Made by a program: the position numbers and the translations under genes
In this document: one piece after another, positions 36,762 to 45,318 of the stretch
Layout: every line of letters starts with the position of its first letter
How positions within the stretch are numbered: position 1 is the first letter of the stretch
The notes under the pieces: generated by a model
Told to the model about the DNA's origin: nothing
Databases searched by the model: none
The model's input: only the letters and a program-made list of their open reading frames with translations
Assembly (NCBI RefSeq): GCF_003318275.1
Contig: NZ_QOCH01000015.1
Span: forward strand, 726,516 to 790,515
DNA from: Marinobacter sp. F3R11
GTDB taxonomy: Bacteria > Pseudomonadota > Gammaproteobacteria > Pseudomonadales > Oleiphilaceae
Direction: 5' to 3'
DNA: 64,000 bases

Positions 36762-37892
36762 ATGCAAAGCAACAAATTGAGAATGGCCATTCGTGCGACC
36801 GCGGCCGTGGCAGTATTTGGTATGGCAGGTCAAGCAAGCGCTGTAAGCTTTGACGCGGGCGGCTGGAACACCAGCATTTACGGTTACGCAAGCCTCAAAG
36901 CCAGCTACGATATTGATGAGAATGCCGCATCATCAACCCGGTCATTCAACTACAACGCCATCAACGTAGGCGCTGCTGAAAACAACGAGCCAACGGGTTA
37001 TTTCGGTGCTGACGCTTTCCAAAGCCGTATCGGCGTGAAAACAACCAGCCCAGAAGGCGTTACTTTCAATGTTGAAGGCGATTTCCGCGGCGGCGGCGGC
37101 GGCTCTCTGCGTCTGCGCCACGCTTACGGTTCATACAACGGCGTTCTGGCGGGTCAGACCTGGTCTAACTTCACCAGCTTTGTCGGCAACACCTCTACCC
37201 TGGACTTTGACTCACTGCCTGGCCTGGCTGGCTATCAGTCCCGTACCGCGCAGCTGCGTTATACCACCGGACCTTTCTCTTTCTCTGCAGAGCAACCACA
37301 GAACTCACTTGCTGGCGGCGTGAAAAAAGATGGCATGCCAGCTCTGACTGCGCGTATCGAAGATAGCTCTGGCGGAATGTCCTACTCTGCAGCCGTCCTG
37401 GCCCAGCAAGTAGGTTATGACACTGGAACAACCGATGACAGCACTATGGGTTTTGCAACCTTCGTAGCTGGCAAACTCGCCGTTACTGACATGATCACTA
37501 TCCAAGGCACCCTGAGCTACACAGATGGCGCTAGCAGCTACCTGTACCGCTCTGGCACCGCCAGCGCATATGTTGACGGCAGTGGCGACGTAGAAGCCAT
37601 CTCCGGCTACGGCGGCAGCATTGGTGCTGGCTTCAATATCGGCAACGGCCGCAGCATCAACATCGGCTACGGCATGGTTGAAGTAGATCTGGATGACGCT
37701 GTTGCAGACTCAGGCGGCGCGATTACTGCTGGCGACACCGAATCAGTATCAGCGGTTATGGCAAACTACAAGTGGACTCCGGTCAAGAACGTCATGATGG
37801 GCGTTGAATACCAGTATGGTATGCGCGAAGTTCAGAATGGCGACGACGGCGATGCAAGCCGCCTGCTGTTCGCAGCTCAGTACAACTTCTAA
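36762..37892 (+). CDS. DcaP-like outer-membrane porin
   Basis: A 376-residue protein with a signal peptide ending near QASA (residues about 18-27). The mature part is rich in glycine, serine and alternating hydrophobic residues, consistent with a 16-stranded barrel, and ends in FAAQYNF, the C-terminal aromatic needed for assembly. Segments YGYASLKASYDI, FQSRIGVKTTSPEG and RHAYGSYNGVLAGQTWSNF match the trimeric DcaP porins, which favour dicarboxylates and other anions. ATG 36762 has GGAG nine bases upstream; a GTG 15 bases earlier is unlikely. It ends with a strong terminator. Confidence 0.85.
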   Translation: MQSNKLRMAIRATAAVAVFGMAGQASAVSFDAGGWNTSIYGYASLKASYDIDENAASSTRSFNYNAINVGAAENNEPTGYFGADAFQSRIGVKTTSPEGVTFNVEGDFRGGGGGSLRLRHAYGSYNGVLAGQTWSNFTSFVGNTSTLDFDSLPGLAGYQSRTAQLRYTTGPFSFSAEQPQNSLAGGVKKDGMPALTARIEDSSGGMSYSAAVLAQQVGYDTGTTDDSTMGFATFVAGKLAVTDMITIQGTLSYTDGASSYLYRSGTASAYVDGSGDVEAISGYGGSIGAGFNIGNGRSINIGYGMVEVDLDDAVADSGGAITAGDTESVSAVMANYKWTPVKNVMMGVEYQYGMREVQNGDDGDASRLLFAAQYNF

Positions 37893-37916
37893 ATCGTACT
37901 GTTCAGCTAGCTAGTA

Positions 37917-37948
37917 CAGATACGCCCCGGTCTTCCGGGGCGTATCTG
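37917..37948. terminator. Terminator after the porin gene
   Basis: A perfect 14-base-pair stem, CAGATACGCCCCGG with its complement, closes a TCTT loop and is followed by a short T-run on the plus strand. The convergent DUF2478 gene ends ten bases further on, so it may serve both strands. Confidence 0.88.
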
Positions 37949-37957
37949 TTTCTGGCC

Positions 37958-38476
37958 TTAGCTTTTCAACACCTCATCACACCACTGCTGCACTGCTGCT
38001 TCAGAAAACGGAAGATCAACCGCTTCCCCACCAGAAAACTCCTGCCACTGCTTCAGAAATTTGCGCCTTACTACTGTCAGCACAGGTATGCCCGCATCAA
38101 GTAACTGAAGAAACTCGGCACGACACCCTTTGCCATCTATCTCCTGCTGCCCAAACCGGTTCACGACAGCCAATCCGGGGGGATGAGTCAGCAAGGCACG
38201 CAACACACCTGTCGCCTCTGCAAGACCACAAGGGTCAAGGCAGCAGGATTGTGATTCAGCCCCCAGGTTCTGCGCAATGGGATATTCACATCCGGTCTCC
38301 AGATCCTGCAACGCCATAGGCTCACGCCGCAAACCCTGTTCATTTATCGCCATAGCCAGTCCGGCCACCCTGTGGCCACGACGATTCAGATTGGCAGCAA
38401 GCGTATGCAACAAGGCATCTACGGGCTGATCATCCTTGTCGTAAATAATCGCTGCCAGGTTCAGTTCCCTGCTCAT
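37958..38476 (-). CDS. DUF2478 protein (P-loop-like, function unknown)
   Basis: A 172-residue protein that resembles the DUF2478 family, seen from the spaced motifs DALLHTLAANLNRRGHRVAG, the CEYPIAQNLG segment and SCCLDPCGLAEATGVL. Family members are often near molybdate transport genes, and the fold is thought to be nucleotide-related, but the present P-loop is not obvious. There is no molybdate gene nearby; the only possible link in the window is the molybdoenzyme factor xdhC far upstream. It stands alone between two terminators. Function cannot be given. Confidence 0.72.
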   Translation of the reverse strand: MSRELNLAAIIYDKDDQPVDALLHTLAANLNRRGHRVAGLAMAINEQGLRREPMALQDLETGCEYPIAQNLGAESQSCCLDPCGLAEATGVLRALLTHPPGLAVVNRFGQQEIDGKGCRAEFLQLLDAGIPVLTVVRRKFLKQWQEFSGGEAVDLPFSEAAVQQWCDEVLKS

Positions 38477-38528
38477 ATGGACTCCCGACAGGAAAACCCT
38501 GCCTGCTCTCTGCTGACACGATAGAAAA

Positions 38529-38554
38529 AGGGGTGCAGATTGCTCTGCACCCCT
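38529..38554 (-). terminator. Terminator of the aceE-aceF operon
   Basis: AGGGGTGCAG pairs with CTGCACCCCT around a six-base loop; on the minus strand the stem is followed by five T residues. A T-run on the other strand makes it potentially bidirectional. It separates aceF from the downstream DUF2478 gene. Confidence 0.88.
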
Positions 38555-38631
38555 GATCTTTTTTCAGATTACGAGTTTAACGGGTTTCAGCCACCGCTTG
38601 TTGAGCCGGATCAGAAACCAGTATCACCCCC

Positions 38632-40287
38632 TTACAGCAACAAGGTGCGAATATCCCCAAGAAGCTGTGCAAGCAACGATGTGAATCGCGCTGCGTCAGC
38701 CCCGTTCACCGCCCTGTGATCGTAGGACAGCGACAGAGGCAGCATCAGCCTTGGTTGGAATTCACTGCCATCCCAGACCGGCTTCATCGCCGCCCTGGAG
38801 ACACCTAGAATCGCCACTTCCGGCGCATTCACAATAGGCGTAAACGCAGTGCCACCAATACCTCCCAGGCTTGTGATAGTGAAACAGGCTCCTTGCATTT
38901 CTGCGGGCTTCAGCTTCTTGTCCCGGGCTTTCTGGGCAAGCTCAGCACTTTCTGCCGCCAGCTCCCAGAGACCCTTCTTGTCCACATCGCGGATCACCGG
39001 AACCATCAATCCGTTGGGAGTATCAACAGCAATACCAATATGAATGTACTGCTTGCGAATAACCTCTTTGCGCTCCATATCCAGAGACACATTGAACTGA
39101 GGCAACTCTGCCAGCGCTGTTGCGCAAGCCTTCAGCAGGAACGGCAGAGGCGTCATCTTCACGCCTTTCTTCTCACCGGCAGCTTTCTGCGATTTGCGGA
39201 ACGCCTCCATATCGGTGATGTCCGCATCTTCAAACTGGGTGACGTGGGGCACATTCAGCCAGCTACGCTGCATATTCGCAGCTGTAACAGCCATCATCCG
39301 CGACATGGTTTCTTTCTGAATGTCGCCAAACTGGCTGAAGTCCGGCAGCTTAATACCCGGAATACCAGAGCCCGTAGCCACAGAACCGCCCTGTTGGGCC
39401 CGTTGCAGCTGGCTCTTCACATAGGCCTGAACATCATCTTTCAGGATCCGGCCTTTTGGGCCAGACCCCTTGATGCGCGTCATGTCTGCCCCCAACTCCC
39501 GGGCCAGCTTGCGCACTGCAGGGCCAGCATGAACCTTGGCGCCCGGTGCAGGCGGCTCGTAAACCGAACCCGGTGACTGTGGAGCAGGCTCTTTGACCTG
39601 GGCTTTCCCCTCAGCTTTGGCTTCAGATTTTTCATTCTGAACGGGAGCTGCCTCAGGCGCTTCATTCCGTTCTTCGTCTTCGCCCTCGTCGCCTGCAACC
39701 ATAAGCTCAAGCAACTTGTCACCTTCGGACAGCTTATCGCCTTCTGCCACCAGAACCCTGACTACTTTACCGCCGTAGGGTGATGGAATTTCCATGGACG
39801 CCTTGTCGGATTCAACGGTCACCAGCGCATCATCAGCCTCAATGGTATCGCCTTCGGACACGTTGATTTCGATAACCGGTACCTTTTCCATTCCATCCAG
39901 CGGCGGAACAAGCACGGTTTCCGTCCGGGAACCACCAGACTTTTTCGCTGCAGGCTTGCTTTCCTTGCTGGCTTCCGGCTCTCCTCCCGCTTTCTGTTGA
40001 GGCTGGCTGCCCGAGTCTTCCGCAGCACCAACATCTCCAGCAGAATCGCCACTGGACTCCATGGTACCCACAACATCGCCTTCCTTGACCTTGTCACCCA
40101 CCTTTACGGTGAGCTTGATGATCTTGCCCGCGCCGGGGGATGGTAATTCTACAGAGGCCTTGTCAGTTTCAACTGTCAGAATCGGATCTTCTGCTTCCAC
40201 CGAATCCCCGGCACTGACCAGAAGCTCAATAACCTCAACTTCATCTGCCCCGCCAAGATCCGGGACCCTGATTTCCTGTTCGCTCAT
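38632..40287 (-). CDS. aceF: Pyruvate dehydrogenase E2, dihydrolipoyl acetyltransferase
   Basis: A 551-residue protein with two lipoyl domains (lipoylated lysines predicted at K43 in ETDKAS and K162 in ESDKAS), Ala/Pro/Glu-rich linkers, a peripheral subunit-binding domain (GPAVRKLARELG, then GSGPKGRILKDDV) and a catalytic domain ending with SYDHRAVNGADAARF, whose histidine is catalytic. It transfers acetyl groups to CoA and forms the core of the complex. ATG 40287 follows AAGGAG, which overlaps the aceE stop (TAAGGAG). Two lipoyl domains rather than three is common outside enteric bacteria. No lpd gene follows. Confidence 0.96.
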   Translation of the reverse strand: MSEQEIRVPDLGGADEVEVIELLVSAGDSVEAEDPILTVETDKASVELPSPGAGKIIKLTVKVGDKVKEGDVVGTMESSGDSAGDVGAAEDSGSQPQQKAGGEPEASKESKPAAKKSGGSRTETVLVPPLDGMEKVPVIEINVSEGDTIEADDALVTVESDKASMEIPSPYGGKVVRVLVAEGDKLSEGDKLLELMVAGDEGEDEERNEAPEAAPVQNEKSEAKAEGKAQVKEPAPQSPGSVYEPPAPGAKVHAGPAVRKLARELGADMTRIKGSGPKGRILKDDVQAYVKSQLQRAQQGGSVATGSGIPGIKLPDFSQFGDIQKETMSRMMAVTAANMQRSWLNVPHVTQFEDADITDMEAFRKSQKAAGEKKGVKMTPLPFLLKACATALAELPQFNVSLDMERKEVIRKQYIHIGIAVDTPNGLMVPVIRDVDKKGLWELAAESAELAQKARDKKLKPAEMQGACFTITSLGGIGGTAFTPIVNAPEVAILGVSRAAMKPVWDGSEFQPRLMLPLSLSYDHRAVNGADAARFTSLLAQLLGDIRTLLL

Positions 40288-40297
40288 AGCGGTCTCC

Positions 40298-42958
40298 TTA
40301 GCGGTGCGCGGGGTTCGGTTTGTTTCGATCGATTCCGTACTTGCGCATGGCCTCAAGAACCAGCTCGTGCTTGATTTCACCGTCTTTAGCCAGAGCGGAC
40401 AAAGCCGCTACGGCAACGTGGTAACGATCAACCTCAAAGAAATCACGCAGTTTGTCACGGGTATCGCTGCGGCCAAAGCCATCTGTACCCAGCGTCAGGA
40501 AAGTTTTGGGGATAAACGCCCGCAGCTGCTCAGAGTGCAACTTGACGTAATCGGTAGACGACACCACCGGGCCAACCTGATTTTCCAGACACTGGGTAAC
40601 GTAGGCCTTGCGACCCTTGTCATCCGGATGCATCAGGTTCCAGCGCTCCACATGCTGACCATCGCGGGCCAGTTCGTTGAAGCTGGTAACACTCCATACA
40701 TCAGAGCTTACCCCCCAGTCGTCTTTCAACAGCTCAGCCGCCGCAGTCACTTCGTTCATGATGGCGCCGGAGCCCAACAGCTGAACCCGCAACTTGTTTT
40801 TGCCTTTTGCTTCAACCGAGTTGAACTTGTACATGCCCTTGATAATGCCCTCTTCACACCCTTCAGGCATCGGCGGCTGCACGTAGTTCTCGTTTTCGAT
40901 AGTCAGGTAGTAGTAGACATTCTTGTTGTCTTCATACATTTCCTTCATACCGTGGTGGATGACCACCGCCATCTCGTAGGCATAAGCAGGATCGTATGCT
41001 TTACAGTTAGGAATGGTGTTGGCCAGAATGTGGCTGTGGCCATCCTGGTGCTGCAACCCTTCACCGTTCAGCGTGGTGCGCCCGGCGGTACCACCAATCA
41101 GGAAGCCCCGGGCCTGTATGTCCCCGGCAGCCCAGGCCAGATCGCCAACCCGCTGAAAACCGAACATTGAGTAAAAGGCATAAAAGGGTATCAGCGGGAA
41201 ATTATTGGTGCTGTATGATGTAGCAGCCGCAATCCAGGCCGCCATCGAGCCACCTTCGTTGATACCTTCCTGCAGAATCTGACCCTTTTTATCTTCACGG
41301 TAATACATGATCTGGTCACGATCCTGCGGCACGTACTTCTGACCTTCCGAGGTATAGATACCCAGCTGGCGGAACATACCTTCCATGCCGAAGGTACGAG
41401 CCTCATCAGGAACAATCGGCACAACCCGCTTACCCACGCGTTTGTCTTTTACCAAAGCACTCAGAATACGCACAAACGACATAGTGGTGGAAATTTCACG
41501 GTCATTGGACCCTTCCAGAACTTGCTTGAAAATATCCAGATCGGGGATTTTCAGCGGCTGACTGTCTTTGCGACGCTTGGGATAGAATCCACCCAGGTCC
41601 TGCCTGCGCTTCTTCATATATACCAGCTCGGGGCTGTCCGGCGCCGGGCGGTAATAGGGTACATCCTCAAGCTCTTCATCTTTCAGCGGAATCGCAAAAC
41701 GATCACGGAAAGATTTCAGGGTTTCAACATCCAGCTTCTTCAGAGAGTGGGCTGTGTTAGTGGCTTCTCCTGCCGCACCAAAGCCATAGCCTTTGATAGT
41801 GTGGGCCAGAATAACAGTGGGCCTTCCATTCGCTTCGGTAGCTGCCTTTTTATAGGCCGCATAAACTTTGTATGGATCGTGCCCGCCACGGTTAAGCTTG
41901 TTGATATCATCATCGGTCCAGTTTTCAACCATCTTGGCGAGCTTGGGATACTTGCCGAAGAACTGCTTTCGCGTGGCTGCCGGGCCGGCGTTGGTGAAGC
42001 TTTGCAACTCGCCGTCAACCACTTCATCCATGGCGCGCTGCATGGTGCCATCTTCATCCATCTCGAACAGCGGATCCCACATGCGGCCCCAGACCACTTT
42101 GATTACGTTCCAGCCCGCACCGCGGAAGGAACCTTCAAGCTCCTGAATAATTTTGCCATTTCCGCGGACCGGGCCGTCCAGGCGTTGCAGGTTGCAGTTC
42201 ACCACGAACACCAGATTGTCGAGTTTTTCACGCCCGGCTTTGGAGATACAGCCCAGGGTTTCAGGCTCGTCACACTCGCCATCGCCAAGGAAACACCACA
42301 CTTTCCGGTCACCCATCTCGACCAGCTCACGGCTGTCGAGATACTTCATGATGTGCGCCTGATAAATACCCTGAATCGGCCCCAGCCCCATAGATACTGT
42401 GGGGAACTGCCAATAATCCGGCATCAGCCAGGGGTGTGGATAGGATGACAAACCGCCGCCATCAACTTCTTCACGATATTTATCCAGCTGCGATTCATCA
42501 AAACGGCCTTCAAGGTAGGAACGGGCATAGATACCCGGTGCAGCGTGCCCCTGAAAATACACAAGGTCTGACTCGCGGCTCTCATCACCACCATGAAAGA
42601 AGTAGTTAAAGCCCACATCGTACAGGGTGGCCGCTGACGAGAAAGTGGAGATATGCCCACCCAGATCACCCGGGCGCTTGTTGGCTCGCACAACCATCGC
42701 CATGGCGTTCCAGCGGATTAACGAACGAATCCGTCGCTCCATAAACAGGTCACCCGGCATCCGCGCTTCCTGGGTTGCAGGAATAGTATTTCGGAATGGC
42801 GTCGTTATTGAATAAGGCAGCTCGGTGCCGTCCCGACTGGCACGCTCCGAGAGCCGCTCAAGAATGTACTTTACCCGGTCTATGCCCTCGTTCTCTATCA
42901 GTGACTCGAGTGCATCAAGCCATTCACCGGTTTCAATGGGATCATCATCCTGGTACAT
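40298..42958 (-). CDS. aceE: Pyruvate dehydrogenase E1, homodimeric
   Basis: An 886-residue thiamine diphosphate enzyme that decarboxylates pyruvate and acetylates E2. The cofactor motif GDGECDEPETLG with the later VFVVNCN end is visible, as are the N-terminal GHISTFSSAATLYDVGFN and the HSHILANTIPNC stretch characteristic of AceE. ATG 42958 has GGGGAGG upstream; the open frame extends 45 codons further but that part is non-conserved. It is the first gene of the aceEF operon. An upstream intergenic region of about 650 bases probably carries its control sites. Confidence 0.96.
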   Translation of the reverse strand: MYQDDDPIETGEWLDALESLIENEGIDRVKYILERLSERASRDGTELPYSITTPFRNTIPATQEARMPGDLFMERRIRSLIRWNAMAMVVRANKRPGDLGGHISTFSSAATLYDVGFNYFFHGGDESRESDLVYFQGHAAPGIYARSYLEGRFDESQLDKYREEVDGGGLSSYPHPWLMPDYWQFPTVSMGLGPIQGIYQAHIMKYLDSRELVEMGDRKVWCFLGDGECDEPETLGCISKAGREKLDNLVFVVNCNLQRLDGPVRGNGKIIQELEGSFRGAGWNVIKVVWGRMWDPLFEMDEDGTMQRAMDEVVDGELQSFTNAGPAATRKQFFGKYPKLAKMVENWTDDDINKLNRGGHDPYKVYAAYKKAATEANGRPTVILAHTIKGYGFGAAGEATNTAHSLKKLDVETLKSFRDRFAIPLKDEELEDVPYYRPAPDSPELVYMKKRRQDLGGFYPKRRKDSQPLKIPDLDIFKQVLEGSNDREISTTMSFVRILSALVKDKRVGKRVVPIVPDEARTFGMEGMFRQLGIYTSEGQKYVPQDRDQIMYYREDKKGQILQEGINEGGSMAAWIAAATSYSTNNFPLIPFYAFYSMFGFQRVGDLAWAAGDIQARGFLIGGTAGRTTLNGEGLQHQDGHSHILANTIPNCKAYDPAYAYEMAVVIHHGMKEMYEDNKNVYYYLTIENENYVQPPMPEGCEEGIIKGMYKFNSVEAKGKNKLRVQLLGSGAIMNEVTAAAELLKDDWGVSSDVWSVTSFNELARDGQHVERWNLMHPDDKGRKAYVTQCLENQVGPVVSSTDYVKLHSEQLRAFIPKTFLTLGTDGFGRSDTRDKLRDFFEVDRYHVAVAALSALAKDGEIKHELVLEAMRKYGIDRNKPNPAHR

Positions 42959-43499
42959 CAAACCTCCCCCTTTGTACTTCAAAAAATGCGGCAGGTGCCA
43001 AGGCCGGCCCCGCACTCGCGGTATGAATGAGCTGTGAAACACAGCCTCGTCAGTTATGAACAACCCGCCAGAAAACCAACCCGCCAGCGGCATAGCATGC
43101 GTTCACCAAGCATAGAACAGCTTTAATACTTTTACCGCCCGGCTAGACAGACTGGCCGGTTTCATGTCAGAAACCGGCTGAACGACCAAACCAGAGCCAT
43201 AAATTCTGTAGTATTTTTACTACAAATAAATGCACATCCCGGCCCAAAATCGGATCATTACACTAAACAACAACCATAATTTCGATTAGTTACGTAATAG
43301 TGCCCTTTTTTCGATCACCCGACAACCAGACTCAGACCAACGTCTTAGTCGCTGTAACAGCCCTTTTTTAATTACCGTGCTAAATTAAATAAGAACGATT
43401 TACCAAGACCAAAAATAAACAAATTCCCAATAGTTACAATGCGTTGGATTATGCGCCCGCACAAACAAAAGCGCTCCGGCCAGAGTTTTTTAATTAGAC
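42959..43499. other. Long AT-rich intergenic region upstream of aceE
   Basis: About 540 bases between aceE (minus) and the promoter of the radical SAM gene (plus), clearly more AT-rich than neighbours in its second half. GCCGGTTT at 43155-43162 and AAACCGGC at 43171-43178 form an eight-base-pair hairpin. I see no coding region and no clear PdhR-type TGGT-N3-ACCA site. It may hide a small RNA or regulator site. Confidence 0.45.
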
Positions 43500-43528
43500 C
43501 TGAAACTAAACAACAATTTATGTATACT
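43500..43528 (+). promoter_or_regulatory. Candidate sigma-70 promoter for the radical SAM gene
   Basis: CTGAAA at 43500-43505 and TATACT at 43523-43528 are separated by 17 bases, with an AT-rich spacer. The -10 differs from consensus at one position, the -35 at two. The coding start lies 85 bases downstream. Confidence 0.45.
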
Positions 43529-43612
43529 CGCCTGCCTAATTTTTGACCATCGAAGCGACAGTAATTTTGTCCTTCTGTTCATTCACACGTGCAACCACCA
43601 CAGAGGTGAACC

Positions 43613-44977
43613 ATGAACTCCATCGTCACTTTTCCAGACCGGATTCCCGCTACCGAATTCGAGGAACGACGCTTCAAGGTTTACACAGACCGGCAGCTAG
43701 ACAAGATCGAGGTTATACAGAGCCTCCCCGAAGACACCCTGTTTGAAATGAAGGTGGTTGCGAGCGTGCTGCCCTTCCGGGTAAATGAATATGTGATCAA
43801 TGAACTGATCAACTGGGACAACGTACCCAACGACCCCATATACCAGTTGGTTTTTCCGCAAAAAGGAATGCTCAAAGACGAGCACTTTGAGCGCATGGCC
43901 CGGATGCACAGAGATGGTGCAGAAAAAAAAGAGATTCAGGCCGTTGCAAAAGAAATCCGCGATGAACTGAACCCCCACCCCGCCGGCCAGATGGAAATGA
44001 ATATGCCGGAACTGGACGGCAATGTTCTCGACGGCGTGCAGCATAAATACCGAGAGACGGTATTGTTCTTCCCGGCTCAGGGACAGACCTGCCACTCTTA
44101 TTGCACCTTCTGTTTCCGCTGGGCACAGTTCGTAGGCGACAAAGACCTGAAAATGTCGAGCACCGAGGCAGACAAGCTGCACGGTTACCTGCAGGAGCAC
44201 ACTGAAGTAACCGATTTGCTGATTACCGGCGGCGACCCCATGGTGATGAAAACCAAGAGCCTGGCCCAATACCTTGAGCCTCTGCTACAGCCTGAGTTCG
44301 ACCACATCCAGACCATCCGCATCGGCACCAAAGCCCTGACATTCTGGCCATACCGCTTCGTGACCGACAAGGATGCCGACGATCTGATTGACCTGTTTGC
44401 CAGACTGGTAGACGCAGGCAAGCACGTCGCCATCATGGCGCATTACAACCACTGGCAGGAAATCACTACCGACATAGCCGAGGAGGCCATTCGCCGCATC
44501 CGTGCCACGGGCGCCGAAATCCGTGCGCAAGGCCCACTGATAAAGCATGTAAACGACAATGCAGACGCCTGGGCCAGACTGTGGAAAAAAGAAGTACAGC
44601 TCGGAATCATCCCCTACTACATGTTTGTAGAGCGAGATACTGGCGCCAAGAACTACTTTGAAGTCCCCCTTGCGGAAGCCTTCCACATTTACCGCGAAGC
44701 CATGAAAAAGGTCAGCGGCCTGGCGCGCACCGCACGCGGCCCCAGCATGAGCGCCGGCCCGGGCAAAGTGGAAATTCAGGGGATTACCGAAGTGAACGGC
44801 GAAAAGGTCTTTGTACTACGCTTTTTGCAGGGCCGAAATCCGGACTGGGTTCAGCGCCCCTTCTTTGCCAGGTACAGCGAGACAGCAACCTGGCTGCATG
44901 AACTGGAGCCCGCCTTTGGCGAAGAGAAATTCTTTTTTGAAGACGAGTTTGAAGAGATGCAAAAAGGAAATAACTAA
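43613..44977 (+). CDS. Lysine 2,3-aminomutase-like radical SAM enzyme
   Basis: A 454-residue protein of the KamA family. The 4Fe-4S cluster motif CHSYCTFC has cysteines 160, 164 and 167, and the PLP lysine is probably in SAGPGKVEIQG. In lysine 2,3-aminomutase two aspartates hold the substrate's distal amine. By eye the first is kept (ERDTG) but the second, seven residues before the PLP lysine, is replaced by serine. The enzyme may therefore act on an amino acid other than lysine. No beta-lysine acetyltransferase gene (ablB) adjoins it. ATG 43613 has AGAGGTG upstream, and a strong terminator follows. Confidence 0.82.
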   Translation: MNSIVTFPDRIPATEFEERRFKVYTDRQLDKIEVIQSLPEDTLFEMKVVASVLPFRVNEYVINELINWDNVPNDPIYQLVFPQKGMLKDEHFERMARMHRDGAEKKEIQAVAKEIRDELNPHPAGQMEMNMPELDGNVLDGVQHKYRETVLFFPAQGQTCHSYCTFCFRWAQFVGDKDLKMSSTEADKLHGYLQEHTEVTDLLITGGDPMVMKTKSLAQYLEPLLQPEFDHIQTIRIGTKALTFWPYRFVTDKDADDLIDLFARLVDAGKHVAIMAHYNHWQEITTDIAEEAIRRIRATGAEIRAQGPLIKHVNDNADAWARLWKKEVQLGIIPYYMFVERDTGAKNYFEVPLAEAFHIYREAMKKVSGLARTARGPSMSAGPGKVEIQGITEVNGEKVFVLRFLQGRNPDWVQRPFFARYSETATWLHELEPAFGEEKFFFEDEFEEMQKGNN

Positions 44978-45010
44978 AGCTTCCGCCATATAGCGACAGC
45001 TATTGAGAAG

Positions 45011-45041
45011 AAGGCCAGATGCCCCTCCATCTGGCCTTTTT
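45011..45041 (+). terminator. Terminator after the radical SAM gene
   Basis: AAGGCCAGAT at 45011-45020 pairs with ATCTGGCCTT at 45029-45038 around an eight-base loop, followed by TTT within a CTTTTT run. Confidence 0.9.
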
Positions 45042-45318
45042 GCTTTTCGGAATCCATTCCGACCGTATTCAGGGGCTATATCAGGGTGCAAAAAACCGAA
45101 GAAAAAGGTCAGAACAAGTAAAATTGTGTTTCTTTATATGTCGGCGACTCACCCACCAAGACAGGCCAAAGCCAGGCCCTCCGCGGGTTTGCGTGTTTTT
45201 TACACACATCCCCCTTCAGGCACCGCAATCCCACCCCCCCTTATATGGGGGCATGCGCAAAAAAGAACTCATGCTAACGTTTTTGGCACCATCATTGGCA
45301 GTTCATAAGGAGTTTTCG
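45042..45318. other. Intergenic region upstream of the large lipoprotein gene
   Basis: About 280 bases. An open frame crosses it but has no family features and a low-complexity stretch rich in C (CCACCCCCCC region near 45230); I treat it as non-coding. It must hold the promoter of the lipoprotein gene. Confidence 0.45.

Noticed and set aside
45019..45318. 100-codon upstream extension of the large lipoprotein
   Set aside because: The signal peptide and AAGGAG both place the start at GTG 45319; the extension would bury the lipoprotein signal.
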